DNA of 30,975 bases from a virus: the IMG/VR virus record IMGVR_UViG_3300009128_000090, positions 1 to 30,975 of that record; one strand, 5' to 3'. The notes under the pieces were generated by a model, which worked only from the letters and a program-made list of their open reading frames with translations, made no database searches and was not told the DNA's origin. Positions 1 to 7,816 of the stretch are shown in pieces. Numbering within the stretch: position 1 is the first letter of the stretch; every line of letters begins with the position of its first letter. The translations under genes were made by a program, and so were the position numbers.

Positions 1-828
1 TTTTGTATTCTTCTTTTCATCATTACAGCTTGGTATATATTCAACATCAAAATGGTCATTCAATTTACCTTTTGTAGAAAAACTTATTAAAGTTCCATCA
101 TTTAGTGTTTCATATTTAGAATCTTTCGCTTCAATACCACCTAATGGAAATCTACCATTAGATATTATCATATTTGGATTGGAACTTCTACTACCAAAAC
201 GGATACTATTACCAAATCTACCTTCAATAACATAATCACCAATAGAACCAACACCTCTAACATATTCTTCCGATGACATTCCTTTAGTTTCATAACTATC
301 GTTTGGGTCATCAAGTTCTTTTCTATATGGTTTCTGCAATCTTGCAATAGGTAACATACCAATAGTCTTCGGATAACCTGTTAGATATTCCGAATCAGCT
401 TCACCACTGATATTACTATCAACTGTCGTATGCTTTATCTTTTCCATAAGCATATATTCATCTGGATTAAAACTTGGTAAATTTAATGAATTAATTGGAC
501 CAATATAGTAATTCGTATCACCGACTGGAAATTCACACACTAATACTGAATCTCCCCTTGTCGGCGTATCAACCAACCCGCGAAACAGAGGATAATATGG
601 ACCAACACTACTATTTACATCTTCACCATATTTAGTAACATAAATTGCATTGACTATCTTTGAAGATTCAAGATTACCATCTTTTGATTTTTTCGTTACG
701 ATGTCTCCAGAATCAACAACAGAATATACCACATTCGCTGGTATAAATTCAACCGAAAAAGATAATTTTTTATCAACATCTTTGACACCAGATAATACTT
801 TACTAATGTTATCATTGAAAATTGGCAT
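1..828 (-). CDS. Phage virion structural protein, baseplate/tail-like (3' end missing)
   Basis: The frame is open from an ATG at 828 to the left edge of the window, giving 276 codons, so the C-terminus is missing. The start has GGAGAG eight bases upstream and overlaps the region just after the stop of the next gene. The protein has no signal peptide or membrane segment. Its middle (about residues 70-115) alternates short beta-type stretches with the phrase GDSVLVCEFPVGDTNYYIGP, like an OB-fold, and later has IEGRFGNSIRFGSRS (about 203-217), which resembles virion/baseplate-hub proteins of marine T4-like phages. That family link is from memory and moderately sure. A tail-spike or other structural role remains possible. 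Confidence 0.6.
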   Translation of the reverse strand, partial: MPIFNDNISKVLSGVKDVDKKLSFSVEFIPANVVYSVVDSGDIVTKKSKDGNLESSKIVNAIYVTKYGEDVNSSVGPYYPLFRGLVDTPTRGDSVLVCEFPVGDTNYYIGPINSLNLPSFNPDEYMLMEKIKHTTVDSNISGEADSEYLTGYPKTIGMLPIARLQKPYRKELDDPNDSYETKGMSSEEYVRGVGSIGDYVIEGRFGNSIRFGSRSSNPNMIISNGRFPLGGIEAKDSKYETLNDGTLISFSTKGKLNDHFDVEYIPSCNDEKKNTK

Positions 829-832
829 CTAT

Positions 833-1234
833 TTAACTCTCCATAAATCCTTTTGTTTTTTCTTCAAGATTTTCAACTTTATCTTGTTCATTTTGTATTT
901 CGTTTGCAGTTTCTCGTAAAGTTGACATCAATTCTTCTTTTTCTTTATCAGATAGCAATCCACCATCATCGTCACCACTGGTCTGTGATTTCGTAATAAT
1001 TCGTTGAATAACACTGGCAAGTTTAACAAGATGTTCATCATTTTTGATTGCAACTTCCATCATTTCTTTAATGATTGGTAATACCACAACAATATCACCA
1101 GAAGATTTAATATGACTATGTGCTTCTTGAATCAATAAATCAATTTGTGTTTTCTTTAATTTAGCGTTATTGTAAATATCTTCTGTTAAATCTTGGAACG
1201 ATTTGCCACCAAATATTTCTATATCTCTTTCCAT
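833..1234 (-). CDS. Conserved hypothetical phage protein, helical (133 aa)
   Basis: A 133-residue, mostly helical and acidic protein. It starts MERDIEIFGGKSFQDL, has a central segment with regularly spaced hydrophobics (residues 45-80), then an Asp/Gly-rich linker (SGDDDGG) and a C-terminal coiled-coil-like helix rich in Glu and Lys. No catalytic motif is visible. It ends five bases before the start of the structural gene and is probably co-transcribed with it. I recall similar proteins beside structural genes in marine T4-like phages, so a role in particle assembly is a guess. The AT-rich upstream gap holds the terminator of the preceding sigma-factor gene, so this gene likely has its own promoter. 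Confidence 0.8.
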   Translation of the reverse strand: MERDIEIFGGKSFQDLTEDIYNNAKLKKTQIDLLIQEAHSHIKSSGDIVVVLPIIKEMMEVAIKNDEHLVKLASVIQRIITKSQTSGDDDGGLLSDKEKEELMSTLRETANEIQNEQDKVENLEEKTKGFMES

Positions 1235-1297
1235 ATATGAAATCCCTTATATTAGATATTAAAATATAACTTTTCATATATAAATATAAAAAATAAA

Positions 1298-1326
1298 AAA
1301 ACCCCACCAAAAAATGGTGAGGTTTT
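1298..1326 (-). terminator. Rho-independent terminator after the sigma factor gene
   Basis: AAAACC-CACCA (1298-1309, one unpaired C) pairs with TGGTG-A-GGTTTT (1315-1326), leaving a five-base loop. On the minus strand it is followed at once by a run of T. The A/T flanks are symmetrical, so it could also stop plus-strand transcripts. It separates the sigma-factor operon from the structural genes. Confidence 0.85.
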
Positions 1327-1364
1327 CACATCTTCAAATCACTATATATTAAATTATTTAATTA

Positions 1365-2096
1365 TTAAAAAAACATATCAGTATCTTTTTTATTTACAGT
1401 CACATCAACAATTCCATTCAATTCAAACTCTGAAATAATTCTTTGATAGTGGTCCTTAAACACATTCATGACATTCGTGATTCTTGCAGTCTTAACATTT
1501 GTCATCTCCCTAATTAAAATATATAATGATTTTTTATTAAAATTTTCAATTTCACCCCTGCGTTTCATAATTTCAACAATTGCAAATGCAACATCAACAT
1601 CATTTTTTCTTCCAAATAATATTGGTATATTATATTCAAAATATTTAATTATTTCTAACATCAAATCATTCACACGTCGTTCACCATTATTTGTAATATC
1701 TTGTGTTAAAAAATATTCCAATACGGAAACATCATCTGTTATTTTGTATTTCTTATAATTAGAATTATTTACTAATATTAAATAATTCTTTGCAACAACT
1801 GAAAAATAACTGAAAGCCTTGAATCCTTTTGATGCATCATATTTATGTAAATTCATTACCATAAAGGAAACTACTTCTTGTTTTACATCATCAAACCCAC
1901 AATCAAAATAACTAAATTTGAATGTATTTATTATGTTTTCTGCAAGTTTATCGAGTGCATGATGTATTTTTTCTTGATATATTCTATTTCGCTCTGAATG
2001 ATTGTTGGATTGGTTATATTCTATTATTGCATCTTCAACATCTTGACCGAAATATATTCTATTCTTTCGTTTTCTACCCAACTTTTTTTTCCTCAT
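1365..2096 (-). CDS. RNA polymerase sigma factor, T4 gp55-like (late transcription)
   Basis: 243 residues with a very basic N-terminus (MRKKKLGRKRKNR). The segment FDDVKQEVVSFMVMNLHKYDASKGFKAFSYFSVVAKNYLI, read in parts at residues 68-107, is typical of sigma region 2: conserved acidic/aromatic helix, then the KYD-KGF-A-SYFS core-binding and -10-melting segment. A sigma region 4 is not evident, which fits phage late sigma factors of the gp55 class that direct RNA polymerase to late promoters together with a sliding clamp. The start overlaps the upstream gene by 23 bases, and only a weak GAAG precedes it, so translation may be coupled. A dedicated terminator follows. Confidence 0.8.
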   Translation of the reverse strand: MRKKKLGRKRKNRIYFGQDVEDAIIEYNQSNNHSERNRIYQEKIHHALDKLAENIINTFKFSYFDCGFDDVKQEVVSFMVMNLHKYDASKGFKAFSYFSVVAKNYLILVNNSNYKKYKITDDVSVLEYFLTQDITNNGERRVNDLMLEIIKYFEYNIPILFGRKNDVDVAFAIVEIMKRRGEIENFNKKSLYILIREMTNVKTARITNVMNVFKDHYQRIISEFELNGIVDVTVNKKDTDMFF

Positions 2097-2352
2097 CTTC
2101 TTTTTGGAATAAACTATCTAACATTAATTGTAACTCTTTTAATTGGTCAAAAAAGAATCCTGTTTCATCATCTGATTCGTAATGACCTGATGCATCAACG
2201 AGTTTCATTTTTTCTGTTGAATAATTTATTAGTTCATACAGTTTACTAAAAAAGTTTTCATATAAATTTATTCTTTTAAGAGATGATTTTAATAGGTAAA
2301 ACATAAATATTATTATTGCAATTAACAATACTATAATCATTATATATATCAT
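2074..2352 (-). CDS. Small N-terminally anchored membrane protein
   Basis: 92 residues. The first ~20 (IYIMIIVLLIAIIIFMFYLL) form one strong membrane helix, followed by a basic stop (KSSLKR) and a mostly charged C-terminal part ending in Glu/Lys. This predicts a single-pass protein with its C-terminal ~65 residues in the cytoplasm. The start has AGGAG nine bases upstream. The 3' end overlaps the sigma-factor gene by 23 bases, so the two are co-expressed. Function is not recognisable. Candidates such as a spanin or superinfection-exclusion factor are only guesses, and no lipobox is present. Confidence 0.75.
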   Translation of the reverse strand: MIYIMIIVLLIAIIIFMFYLLKSSLKRINLYENFFSKLYELINYSTEKMKLVDASGHYESDDETGFFFDQLKELQLMLDSLFQKEDEEKKVG

Positions 2353-2364
2353 ATCTTTTATCTC

Positions 2365-3117
2365 CTATCCTGGAAAAAGTTCATCGAATTTCTTTTTCAT
2401 ATTATCAACTGTTTTCTGTTCCTCTATCGACTTCGGAACATCGTTTGTTACACTCCCAACATCATCATCAGAAGATAACCAACTCTCATATTCAATACGA
2501 GTTGCAGTTTGGTCGGCCTGATGTACGATATATGGTAAGTTCGATTTCAAACAATTATCTTTATTGAAAGTCTTCAGATATTTCACATTACCCTCATCAT
2601 ACATTCCGTCTGCCAATTGTATTCCTAACATTTCAATGATTGAATATTTAATTCCAAATTGATTCAATATCCACAACCCCCTATCAGGTGGTGTTTGGTA
2701 ATGTATATTTGGATTAGCAACATATATCTTACCTTGATTTTTTCTATGCCACTCTGACGGATTTGGTGTATAATTATCATTATCCAAATCACCAACCTTA
2801 CCCAAATCATGGTGTATTGCTGCAAAAATCAATTCTTCTTTTGTATAATTGATGTTCGCACCATTCTTTTCCCATAACTCAAATAACTGGACTGATAATT
2901 CAATTACATTCAAAATGTGTTCGACATATCCACCAGGATGGCAATTATGGAAATGTTCAGTTCCGGATGCTGGTGCCATCATCATTCTATCTTGGAAATG
3001 GTGGTACATCTTCAACAACTTTTCTCGCCGTTCACTACCATCTTCAAATGTATCTTTAATTATTTGTATTAGTTTTTTCCAATTTTCTTCCAATTGGTCT
3101 GCTGTTAATTGTTTCAT
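2365..3117 (-). CDS. HD-domain phosphohydrolase
   Basis: 250 residues of the HD superfamily, metal-dependent hydrolases that often act on nucleotides or cyclic nucleotides. Visible motif residues in order are His60 and His67 (HPGGYVEH), the signature HHDLGK at 102-107, and a downstream HQAD at 199-202 that supplies the last metal-binding Asp. The N-terminal ~45 residues are a helix resembling the lead-in of YfbR/dGTPase-like HD proteins. ATG at 3117 has AGGAG seven bases upstream. It lies in one operon with the small membrane protein and the late sigma factor. A nucleotide-pool role is plausible given the reductase elsewhere in the window; the substrate cannot be told from sequence. Confidence 0.85.
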   Translation of the reverse strand: MKQLTADQLEENWKKLIQIIKDTFEDGSERREKLLKMYHHFQDRMMMAPASGTEHFHNCHPGGYVEHILNVIELSVQLFELWEKNGANINYTKEELIFAAIHHDLGKVGDLDNDNYTPNPSEWHRKNQGKIYVANPNIHYQTPPDRGLWILNQFGIKYSIIEMLGIQLADGMYDEGNVKYLKTFNKDNCLKSNLPYIVHQADQTATRIEYESWLSSDDDVGSVTNDVPKSIEEQKTVDNMKKKFDELFPG

Positions 3118-3141
3118 AACCTATCTCCTATGTTGTTTCTA

Positions 3142-3558
3142 TTATATTTCAATAAACTTTCCATCAAACTGTATATCTTTCTTAATCCCCATAATTGGAA
3201 CTCTGTTTTGAATTTGTTGTATCCTATCACTAATATCCATATCATTTAATGTATTGATTTTTCCACCAAACATGACAATGTTTCCAGCTTTTACAGGTGG
3301 GTGTTTCAATAACACGGTATTGAAAAATTTCTTCCAACGAAATCGCTGTTTTTCATAATTAACTTTTCCAACCCAAGTATTCCATACAACCCATCCGGTC
3401 GAGCTCAATCCATTTACCAATGATGTATAAAATTCAATCGTAACAATCTTTCGTCGCCAATCTTTACAAATTTTATTATATTCATATGTATATTCTGATG
3501 GTAATACCCCACCGTTCCCATACCTGTCACGCCTAACCTTGATGTAAAAATCAATCAT
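3142..3558 (-). CDS. Hypothetical protein (138 aa)
   Basis: 138 residues, basic, rich in Trp and Tyr (for example WVVWNTWVG and RFRWKKFF), with no membrane helix and no recognised motif. It begins MIDFYIKVRRDRYGNGG and looks like a small alpha/beta domain. Its start overlaps the last codons of the upstream small gene, and no clear Shine-Dalgarno site precedes it, so coupling to that gene is likely. It is followed after 24 bases by the HD hydrolase. I do not recognise a family. Confidence 0.65.
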   Translation of the reverse strand: MIDFYIKVRRDRYGNGGVLPSEYTYEYNKICKDWRRKIVTIEFYTSLVNGLSSTGWVVWNTWVGKVNYEKQRFRWKKFFNTVLLKHPPVKAGNIVMFGGKINTLNDMDISDRIQQIQNRVPIMGIKKDIQFDGKFIEI

Positions 3559-3691
3559 TTTTTTTAGAAATTGGTAAATCTAAATATAAAGCAACATTAT
3601 TAAAAAAATCATTTTCTTTAATACCGGTCAAATCTCCAATGTCTATACACGGTATTTGTTCTATAAAATTTAGATTTATATTATACATCAT
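3551..3691 (-). CDS. Small hypothetical protein overlapping the methyltransferase end
   Basis: The frame can start at a TTG at 3748, deep inside the methyltransferase gene, but a tandem ATGATG at 3691-3686 lies only a few bases before the methyltransferase stop and gives a more economical 46-residue product. It is acidic and contains IDIGDLTGIKENDFFNNVALYLDL. Its 3' end overlaps the next gene by eight bases. The Shine-Dalgarno match is weak (GGATGG), so re-initiation after the methyltransferase is the likely mode of translation. Function unknown. Confidence 0.5.
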   Translation of the reverse strand: MMYNINLNFIEQIPCIDIGDLTGIKENDFFNNVALYLDLPISKKND

Positions 3692-5186
3692 GCCATCCAG
3701 ATTTGTAAAACACAAATATCGGCTCAAATTTCTTATATGTGCCATCAACCTTCACAGAATTTTTTACTTCTTCTGGATTCAATCCTGTCATTGTAGTCAT
3801 CAACATTTTCAACTTACATTTATATTCCATACCAAGACCAACCAATATATCAATACTATCTTGTTCTAATGGATAATACTTATCTTTACCAATTTTTATA
3901 TCAGCTATGTTCCATAACAAATACCTATCGTTCTTCAAATATTTATATGCGGTCTCCAAAGTTGGTCGTAAAAAGTTATCTCTCCAATCTTCATATTCTG
4001 GATAAGACTTGAAAGATTGTTCATCATCATCACTATATTGTTCCCTATCAAAATATGGTGGACTTGTAAATATCAAATCCAACTCACCCTTATATTGTTG
4101 AAAATCGGGATTGTTTCCTATATGTTCTGAACCATCTTGAAATAGGTGATAAGTATTTTTATGTTCTTCCCAAAACGAATTTGTTTCTAACACATCATTG
4201 TTGAAGAAATTTGCAACATATTCATATCTTGTAATACCAAGTTCATCAATAAAATTATCAGTATTCGGGTCTGTTCCAATATAATGTATATTTCGATGTG
4301 ATGTCATTGCACCGAGAATACGACCGCCCCAACCTGCTGACGGGTCGTATATGTGTATCAAATCATCATCTGGAATATGTTTTGTATATTCTTCATAAAT
4401 CCAACGAGCAGTCAATGGTGGAAAATTTACAGCAGGTTGACCAAGACCCAATCTAAATACTTGTATGCCTGATGGAAATATCTTTTGTCCCAAATCAAAT
4501 TCTCTAACGAAATATGTTTTTGTATCATCAATTTCAGAAAGTGGTGGTAAGTTGGTAATATGTTTATCAGTAATCAATCCACTACTGTATAGTTGTTCAA
4601 TTTCAATACAAGTCAAAACAAGATATTGAGGTCTCAATTCTTTTGTCTGTTGAACAACAAAGAAACTCTTATCTCGATTTTCAGTAATCCAATTTATAGC
4701 ACTACCTTCACCATTAATACATTTCGACCAAGAATACATACTGTCACGCTTAAAAGTTCGTCTAATTATTTTATGGAACTTATCTCTATAATCATCTGTA
4801 AAATAATCATAGATTGATGTTGCATTTTTCTTCACACCAATTTTCGTCTTCAACATTGTAGGAAAAAATTGATTTACACCACTCGCAAACTTATTGTAAT
4901 TTTGTATAACATCATATTCACCAGTATCCTCATTCAAACGAAGGAACTGTTTGCTACCTTGATGTAATGGATAATCACGCAATTTCTTGAAGTTTCTTTT
5001 TATCGTTTCAGTATTTTGTCCAATCGTTGGTGGAATTCCAAATTCATCCCATTCTTTCAATATGAACTTACACATATCATCAATCCAATTTATTGTTTCT
5101 TCATCGTTCATCCATAACAACTCATCGAATGTGATATTTATATTGGATTCAAGCAACCTACTTTTTTCATAATAGAACTTTTGCAT
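3681..5186 (-). CDS. DNA methyltransferase (501 aa, TSPPY type)
   Basis: Large amino-methyltransferase transferring a methyl group from S-adenosylmethionine to adenine-N6 or cytosine-N4. The catalytic half is C-terminal: DPSAGWGGRILGA at residues 281-293 is the SAM-binding motif I and TSPPYFDREQYS at 374-385 is the catalytic motif IV. TSPPY rather than DPPY is common in N4-cytosine enzymes, so the base modified is uncertain. The N-terminal ~270 residues match no domain I know and could carry target recognition. There is no strong ribosome binding site, and the start lies three bases after the preceding stop. No restriction endonuclease is nearby, so self-protection or anti-restriction is the likely use. 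Confidence 0.85.
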   Translation of the reverse strand: MQKFYYEKSRLLESNINITFDELLWMNDEETINWIDDMCKFILKEWDEFGIPPTIGQNTETIKRNFKKLRDYPLHQGSKQFLRLNEDTGEYDVIQNYNKFASGVNQFFPTMLKTKIGVKKNATSIYDYFTDDYRDKFHKIIRRTFKRDSMYSWSKCINGEGSAINWITENRDKSFFVVQQTKELRPQYLVLTCIEIEQLYSSGLITDKHITNLPPLSEIDDTKTYFVREFDLGQKIFPSGIQVFRLGLGQPAVNFPPLTARWIYEEYTKHIPDDDLIHIYDPSAGWGGRILGAMTSHRNIHYIGTDPNTDNFIDELGITRYEYVANFFNNDVLETNSFWEEHKNTYHLFQDGSEHIGNNPDFQQYKGELDLIFTSPPYFDREQYSDDDEQSFKSYPEYEDWRDNFLRPTLETAYKYLKNDRYLLWNIADIKIGKDKYYPLEQDSIDILVGLGMEYKCKLKMLMTTMTGLNPEEVKNSVKVDGTYKKFEPIFVFYKSGWHDV

Positions 5187-5188
5187 AT

Positions 5189-5407
5189 TTATTTTTTCAC
5201 AGTCTTCTTTCGTTGATGTCGCTTTTGAGATTTGGATAACTTATTTGATTTATTTTTGGTCTTTGGTTTTGGTGCTTCTTTTTTCACATCACGAACATTT
5301 TCTTTCCAAAGAGATTTTCGCACAAATTCCCATCCCTCTGAATATAGTTGTTCAGCACGACTATCTGTAACCCTCATAATTCGGTCATCCAACATCATTG
5401 TCTTCAT
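5189..5407 (-). CDS. Small basic hypothetical protein (72 aa)
   Basis: 72 residues. The N-terminal half (MKTMMLDDRIMRVTDSRAEQLYSEGWEFV) is an acidic helix of the kind seen in small phage proteins. The C-terminal ~30 residues are almost entirely Lys, Arg, Pro, Ser and Gln, as expected for a nucleic-acid-binding tail. TGGAGG lies five bases before the ATG. It is the first gene behind a conserved promoter at 5443-5472 and is followed after two bases by the methyltransferase. Function unknown. Confidence 0.75.
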   Translation of the reverse strand: MKTMMLDDRIMRVTDSRAEQLYSEGWEFVRKSLWKENVRDVKKEAPKPKTKNKSNKLSKSQKRHQRKKTVKK

Positions 5408-5442
5408 ATAACCTCCAATTTATTTTTTATCTAAACTTATAC

Positions 5443-5472
5443 AAGATACAACATTTATGCTATATAAGTCAA
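5443..5472 (-). promoter_or_regulatory. Conserved promoter, TTGACT-18-TATCTT
   Basis: Minus strand -35 TTGACT (5472-5467) in the conserved block AAAGCTTGACTTATAT, 18-bp spacer, -10 TATCTT (5448-5443). The predicted transcript starts near 5436, about 29 bases before the ATG at 5407. It belongs to the ten-member promoter family of this window. Confidence 0.7.
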
Positions 5473-5485
5473 GCTTTATTTTTAT

Positions 5486-6343
5486 TTATTTCAATTTATA
5501 TTTGATATTCACATCGTCATACGGTATTGATATATCAGAGTTTTCATTTACCCACATTGAGATTGTTTTCTCTGCTGATATTTCATCTATGATTGTGAAA
5601 TTATCATGGTATCGTTTTAATAATTTCTTTACCAATGGATGACGAACAATATCTTTTTCTTTGAATGAGGCTAAACCAACACCTCTAATTCCAGCAAATC
5701 GTTTAATTGCATCTTCTAAACCACTTACTTTCTTTTTCAAATCTGATTGTTCTAAATCACCTGTAATGATGTATTTACTTCTTTCACCAATACGAGTAAC
5801 AAACATCTTGATTTGTTCTGGTGTAGCATTTTGTGCTTCATCAAGTATAACAATTTTATCAGTCAAAGTAATACCTCTCATAAATGCTAACGGTATAACT
5901 AGGATAACACCATCATTCTTCAATACTTCTAAACGATTTTTACCAATGATTTGTTCCATATTGTAATAAAACGACATCATAAATGGTGCAGTCTTCTCAT
6001 CAATATCACCTGGTAAATATCCAATCTTTTCTCCATCAGCTTCTACAAGTGGTTTTACAATTACTATTCCATCAATTGAATTATCTTTCATACCCAACAT
6101 CTTCAAAGCATGATATACTGAAAGATATGTTTTACCACAACCAGCAGGTCCAATACAAAATGTAATATCTTTGGAATCGATGGTGTTGTAAAAGCGTTTT
6201 TGTGCTGGATTCTTGAACTCAATGTTCCATTCCATATTCTTCAAGTCTTTCAATACTTGCCTCTTATTTGTGTTGATGTGATTTTCTAATTGCTTTGATG
6301 TAATAACCTTTTTAGGTGTGTTGTTGTTTTTTGATTTTGACAT
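5486..6343 (-). CDS. phoH: PhoH-like ATPase
   Basis: 285 residues from the ATG at 6343, which has TGGAGG at a good distance; an in-frame ATG 15 codons upstream lacks such a site. Walker A is GPAGCGKT (residues 65-72) and Walker B is KIVILDEAQN (163-172), followed by TRIGERSKYIITGDLEQSDL, the sensor segment of the PhoH family. PhoH proteins are cytoplasmic NTPases with presumed RNA helicase-type activity and are frequent in T4-like and marine phages, where their exact role is unsettled. The C-terminal ~45 residues go beyond the usual core. The next promoter lies just downstream of its stop. Confidence 0.93.
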   Translation of the reverse strand: MSKSKNNNTPKKVITSKQLENHINTNKRQVLKDLKNMEWNIEFKNPAQKRFYNTIDSKDITFCIGPAGCGKTYLSVYHALKMLGMKDNSIDGIVIVKPLVEADGEKIGYLPGDIDEKTAPFMMSFYYNMEQIIGKNRLEVLKNDGVILVIPLAFMRGITLTDKIVILDEAQNATPEQIKMFVTRIGERSKYIITGDLEQSDLKKKVSGLEDAIKRFAGIRGVGLASFKEKDIVRHPLVKKLLKRYHDNFTIIDEISAEKTISMWVNENSDISIPYDDVNIKYKLK

Positions 6344-6416
6344 ATATAATGACCTCCAAAATAGACATAAAATACATTTATCTCTCATCTATAAATATCA
6401 TATATACATCAAAAAA

Positions 6417-6458
6417 ATGAGATAAAGAGTGGAAAATAATATTCCACCCTCATCTCAT
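6417..6458 (-). terminator. Terminator after the small membrane-protein genes
   Basis: ATGAGAT (6417-6423) pairs with ATCTCAT (6452-6458), and GTGGAA (6429-6434) with TTCCAC (6442-6447), with a small internal loop. On the minus strand seven T residues follow. It separates the two small membrane genes from phoH. Confidence 0.8.
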
Positions 6459-6465
6459 AGGTCGG

Positions 6466-6642
6466 TTATTTGTTTTTTGCGATTGCGTCTCTAACTGAAT
6501 AAAGACCAAATGCAATCAACGCTTGGTAAACCCATTCTGGAATCACATATCCGTTTGCTGTTAAACCAGCCGTAACGAATAGAATAACTGATGTCCAAAA
6601 TGTTTTAGAAGTCCACCAACTTTTATCTGCGAAATTAAACAT
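6466..6642 (-). CDS. Small membrane protein (58 aa)
   Basis: 58 residues starting MFNFADKSWWTSKTFW. The ATG at 6642 has AGGAG eight bases upstream; a more upstream in-frame ATG has none. One hydrophobic stretch (about residues 15-32, SVILFVTAGLTANGYVIP) and a second weaker one (AFGLYSV) suggest one or two membrane helices, and the tail is basic. It forms a two-gene operon with the membrane gene just upstream and ends at its own terminator. Two adjacent tiny hydrophobic proteins fit a holin/antiholin pair, but nothing specific proves it. Confidence 0.75.
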   Translation of the reverse strand: MFNFADKSWWTSKTFWTSVILFVTAGLTANGYVIPEWVYQALIAFGLYSVRDAIAKNK

Positions 6643-6658
6643 GTTTTTTTCTCCTATG

Positions 6659-6889
6659 TTATTTCTTATTATACAGTCCAACTAATATCAATAATGCCAA
6701 CAAACCGGCAAATCCATTAGCACCGAAACTGCCAATAAGATTGATAAGATTGGTAACTACACTAACTCCAAATATCGGTGAACCAAATAACACCTCAACG
6801 AGAACGCTAAGTGCTAACAAACCTGTAAATAATTCTATCAGGTTTTTAATCCATCCACCAACAGATGTGAAGATTGTTGTAATATTCAT
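6659..6889 (-). CDS. Small membrane protein with two helices (76 aa)
   Basis: 76 residues with two hydrophobic segments (about 16-36 and 55-72) separated by GVSVVTNLINLIGSFGANG, and a charged KK end. The ATG has AGGAGGAAAGAC in front. I recall proteins with the same LLAL-LIxxLGLYNKK ending from marine T4-like phages, annotated only as hypothetical. It is co-transcribed with the 58-aa membrane protein downstream. Holin-like function is possible but unproven. Confidence 0.75.
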   Translation of the reverse strand: MNITTIFTSVGGWIKNLIELFTGLLALSVLVEVLFGSPIFGVSVVTNLINLIGSFGANGFAGLLALLILVGLYNKK

Positions 6890-6915
6890 GTCTTTCCTCC
6901 TATGTTATTTATGAT

Positions 6916-7125
6916 TTACAATAGCATAACCTTTTGGTGTGGAGATGTTCGGTACTGCCCCGAAGTCTTGCCAGTCTTAACATAACAGTCATTCACAAGT
7001 TTAGTTGGTTTCTGTTCCCACCAACAAAAGTCAATCCAACTGTTCTGTTTTATCGTATCGTAGTTGTGATAACCAACACGAATTTTTTACTTGTTTGTTT
7101 TCAAGGCTCTTTCAGATTATGACAT
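6916..7125 (-). pseudogene. Decayed small gene with two in-frame TAA codons
   Basis: From an ATG at 7125, preceded by AGGGAT, one frame runs 70 codons to a TAA at 6916-6918 but is broken by TAA at codon 3 (7119-7117) and codon 13 (7089-7087). The part after the second stop reads like real protein: RVGYHNYDTIKQNSWID, then FCWWEQKPTKLVND, then a basic end with KTGKTSGQYRTSPHQK. Each stop is one C-to-T change from CAA (Gln). No ATG lies after the second stop except near the end. The best explanation is a pseudogene. The other bases of 6890-7345 hold nothing else I can support. Confidence 0.4.
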
Positions 7126-7345
7126 CACTTTATCCCTATCTGAAATCAGGAGTGATGGACAACATCATTTATGCTGCTGCCATATATTGATATTCGCCAA
7201 TTATTATTCTTGACTTTGATTTGTAAAGTAAATCAATCTACTTGCACCACTATGTCAAAAAACTACCAATCGAATCTATTTCATCCCCAATTGTATCTCT
7301 ATCTAATATAAATATAGAACTTTTTATCAAAACGACGATTTTTTT

Positions 7346-7510
7346 TTAGAAATCAACATCGTCAATAATTTCATCAAAACCACTTTCTTCAATTTCAAGT
7401 ATATATAACGCTTCTCATACACATCCAATATCACCATCTTCAATTGCTGTTTCTAACAGTTCAATAACATTATTAAACTGTTCTTGTGAAATACAAACTT
7501 TATCTTCCAT
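7346..7510 (-). pseudogene. Small acidic gene interrupted by an in-frame TGA
   Basis: ATG at 7510 directly follows the TAG of the gene upstream and has GGGGGAAT in front. The frame encodes MEDKVCISQEQFNNVIELL and on to residue 31, stops at TGA (7417-7415), then continues in the same frame for 22 acidic residues (LEIEESGFDEIIDDVDF) to a TAA at 7346. TGA is one transition from CGA (Arg). Either only the 31-residue product is made, or the gene is broken. Confidence 0.5.
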
Positions 7511-7816
7511 CTATGATTCCCCCACACTACCTTTAATTATATTATCTTTATGTTTCTCTAATTCTTTTTCAAGTTCTTCTAATTCTGTTTTCGCATCATA
7601 AAACTTTTCAATCAGTTCATCAACATACATTCGCTTTTCTGTTCCTTCTTCATCTGATACACCATCACCATAAAGTAATTCACCCAATACTGATGCTATT
7701 TGATTAGATTGCTGAACAAGTTTTATTAGAACTTCTCTATTATCAACAACATTATTATGTATGACATTAATCTTTTCACCAATATCTCGTAAAAGATTTT
7801 TAGTTATCAAATCCAT
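7511..7816 (-). CDS. Hypothetical coiled-coil protein (101 aa)
   Basis: 101 residues, acidic and almost wholly helical. The second half (DAKTELEELEKELEKHKDN) is a clear coiled coil, and the first half has a heptad-like pattern of Ile, Val and Leu. There is no membrane helix. The start lies inside the last codons of the deformylase gene (17-base overlap), so the two are translated together. No family recognised. Confidence 0.75.
   Translation of the reverse strand: MDLITKNLLRDIGEKINVIHNNVVDNREVLIKLVQQSNQIASVLGELLYGDGVSDEEGTEKRMYVDELIEKFYDAKTELEELEKELEKHKDNIIKGSVGES

Noticed and set aside
7211-7245. Plus-strand TTGACT as another member of the promoter family
   Set aside because: The conserved GC before TTGACT is absent (TTCTTGACT), and no -10 lies at the 18-bp spacing.
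6916-7510. Alternative genetic code with TAA, TAG or TGA read as sense
   Set aside because: All other genes use TAA, TGA and TAG as normal ends, often in overlaps, and no tRNA in the array has a TTA, CTA or UGA-reading anticodon outside Trp(CCA) and Ser(TGA, reading UCA).
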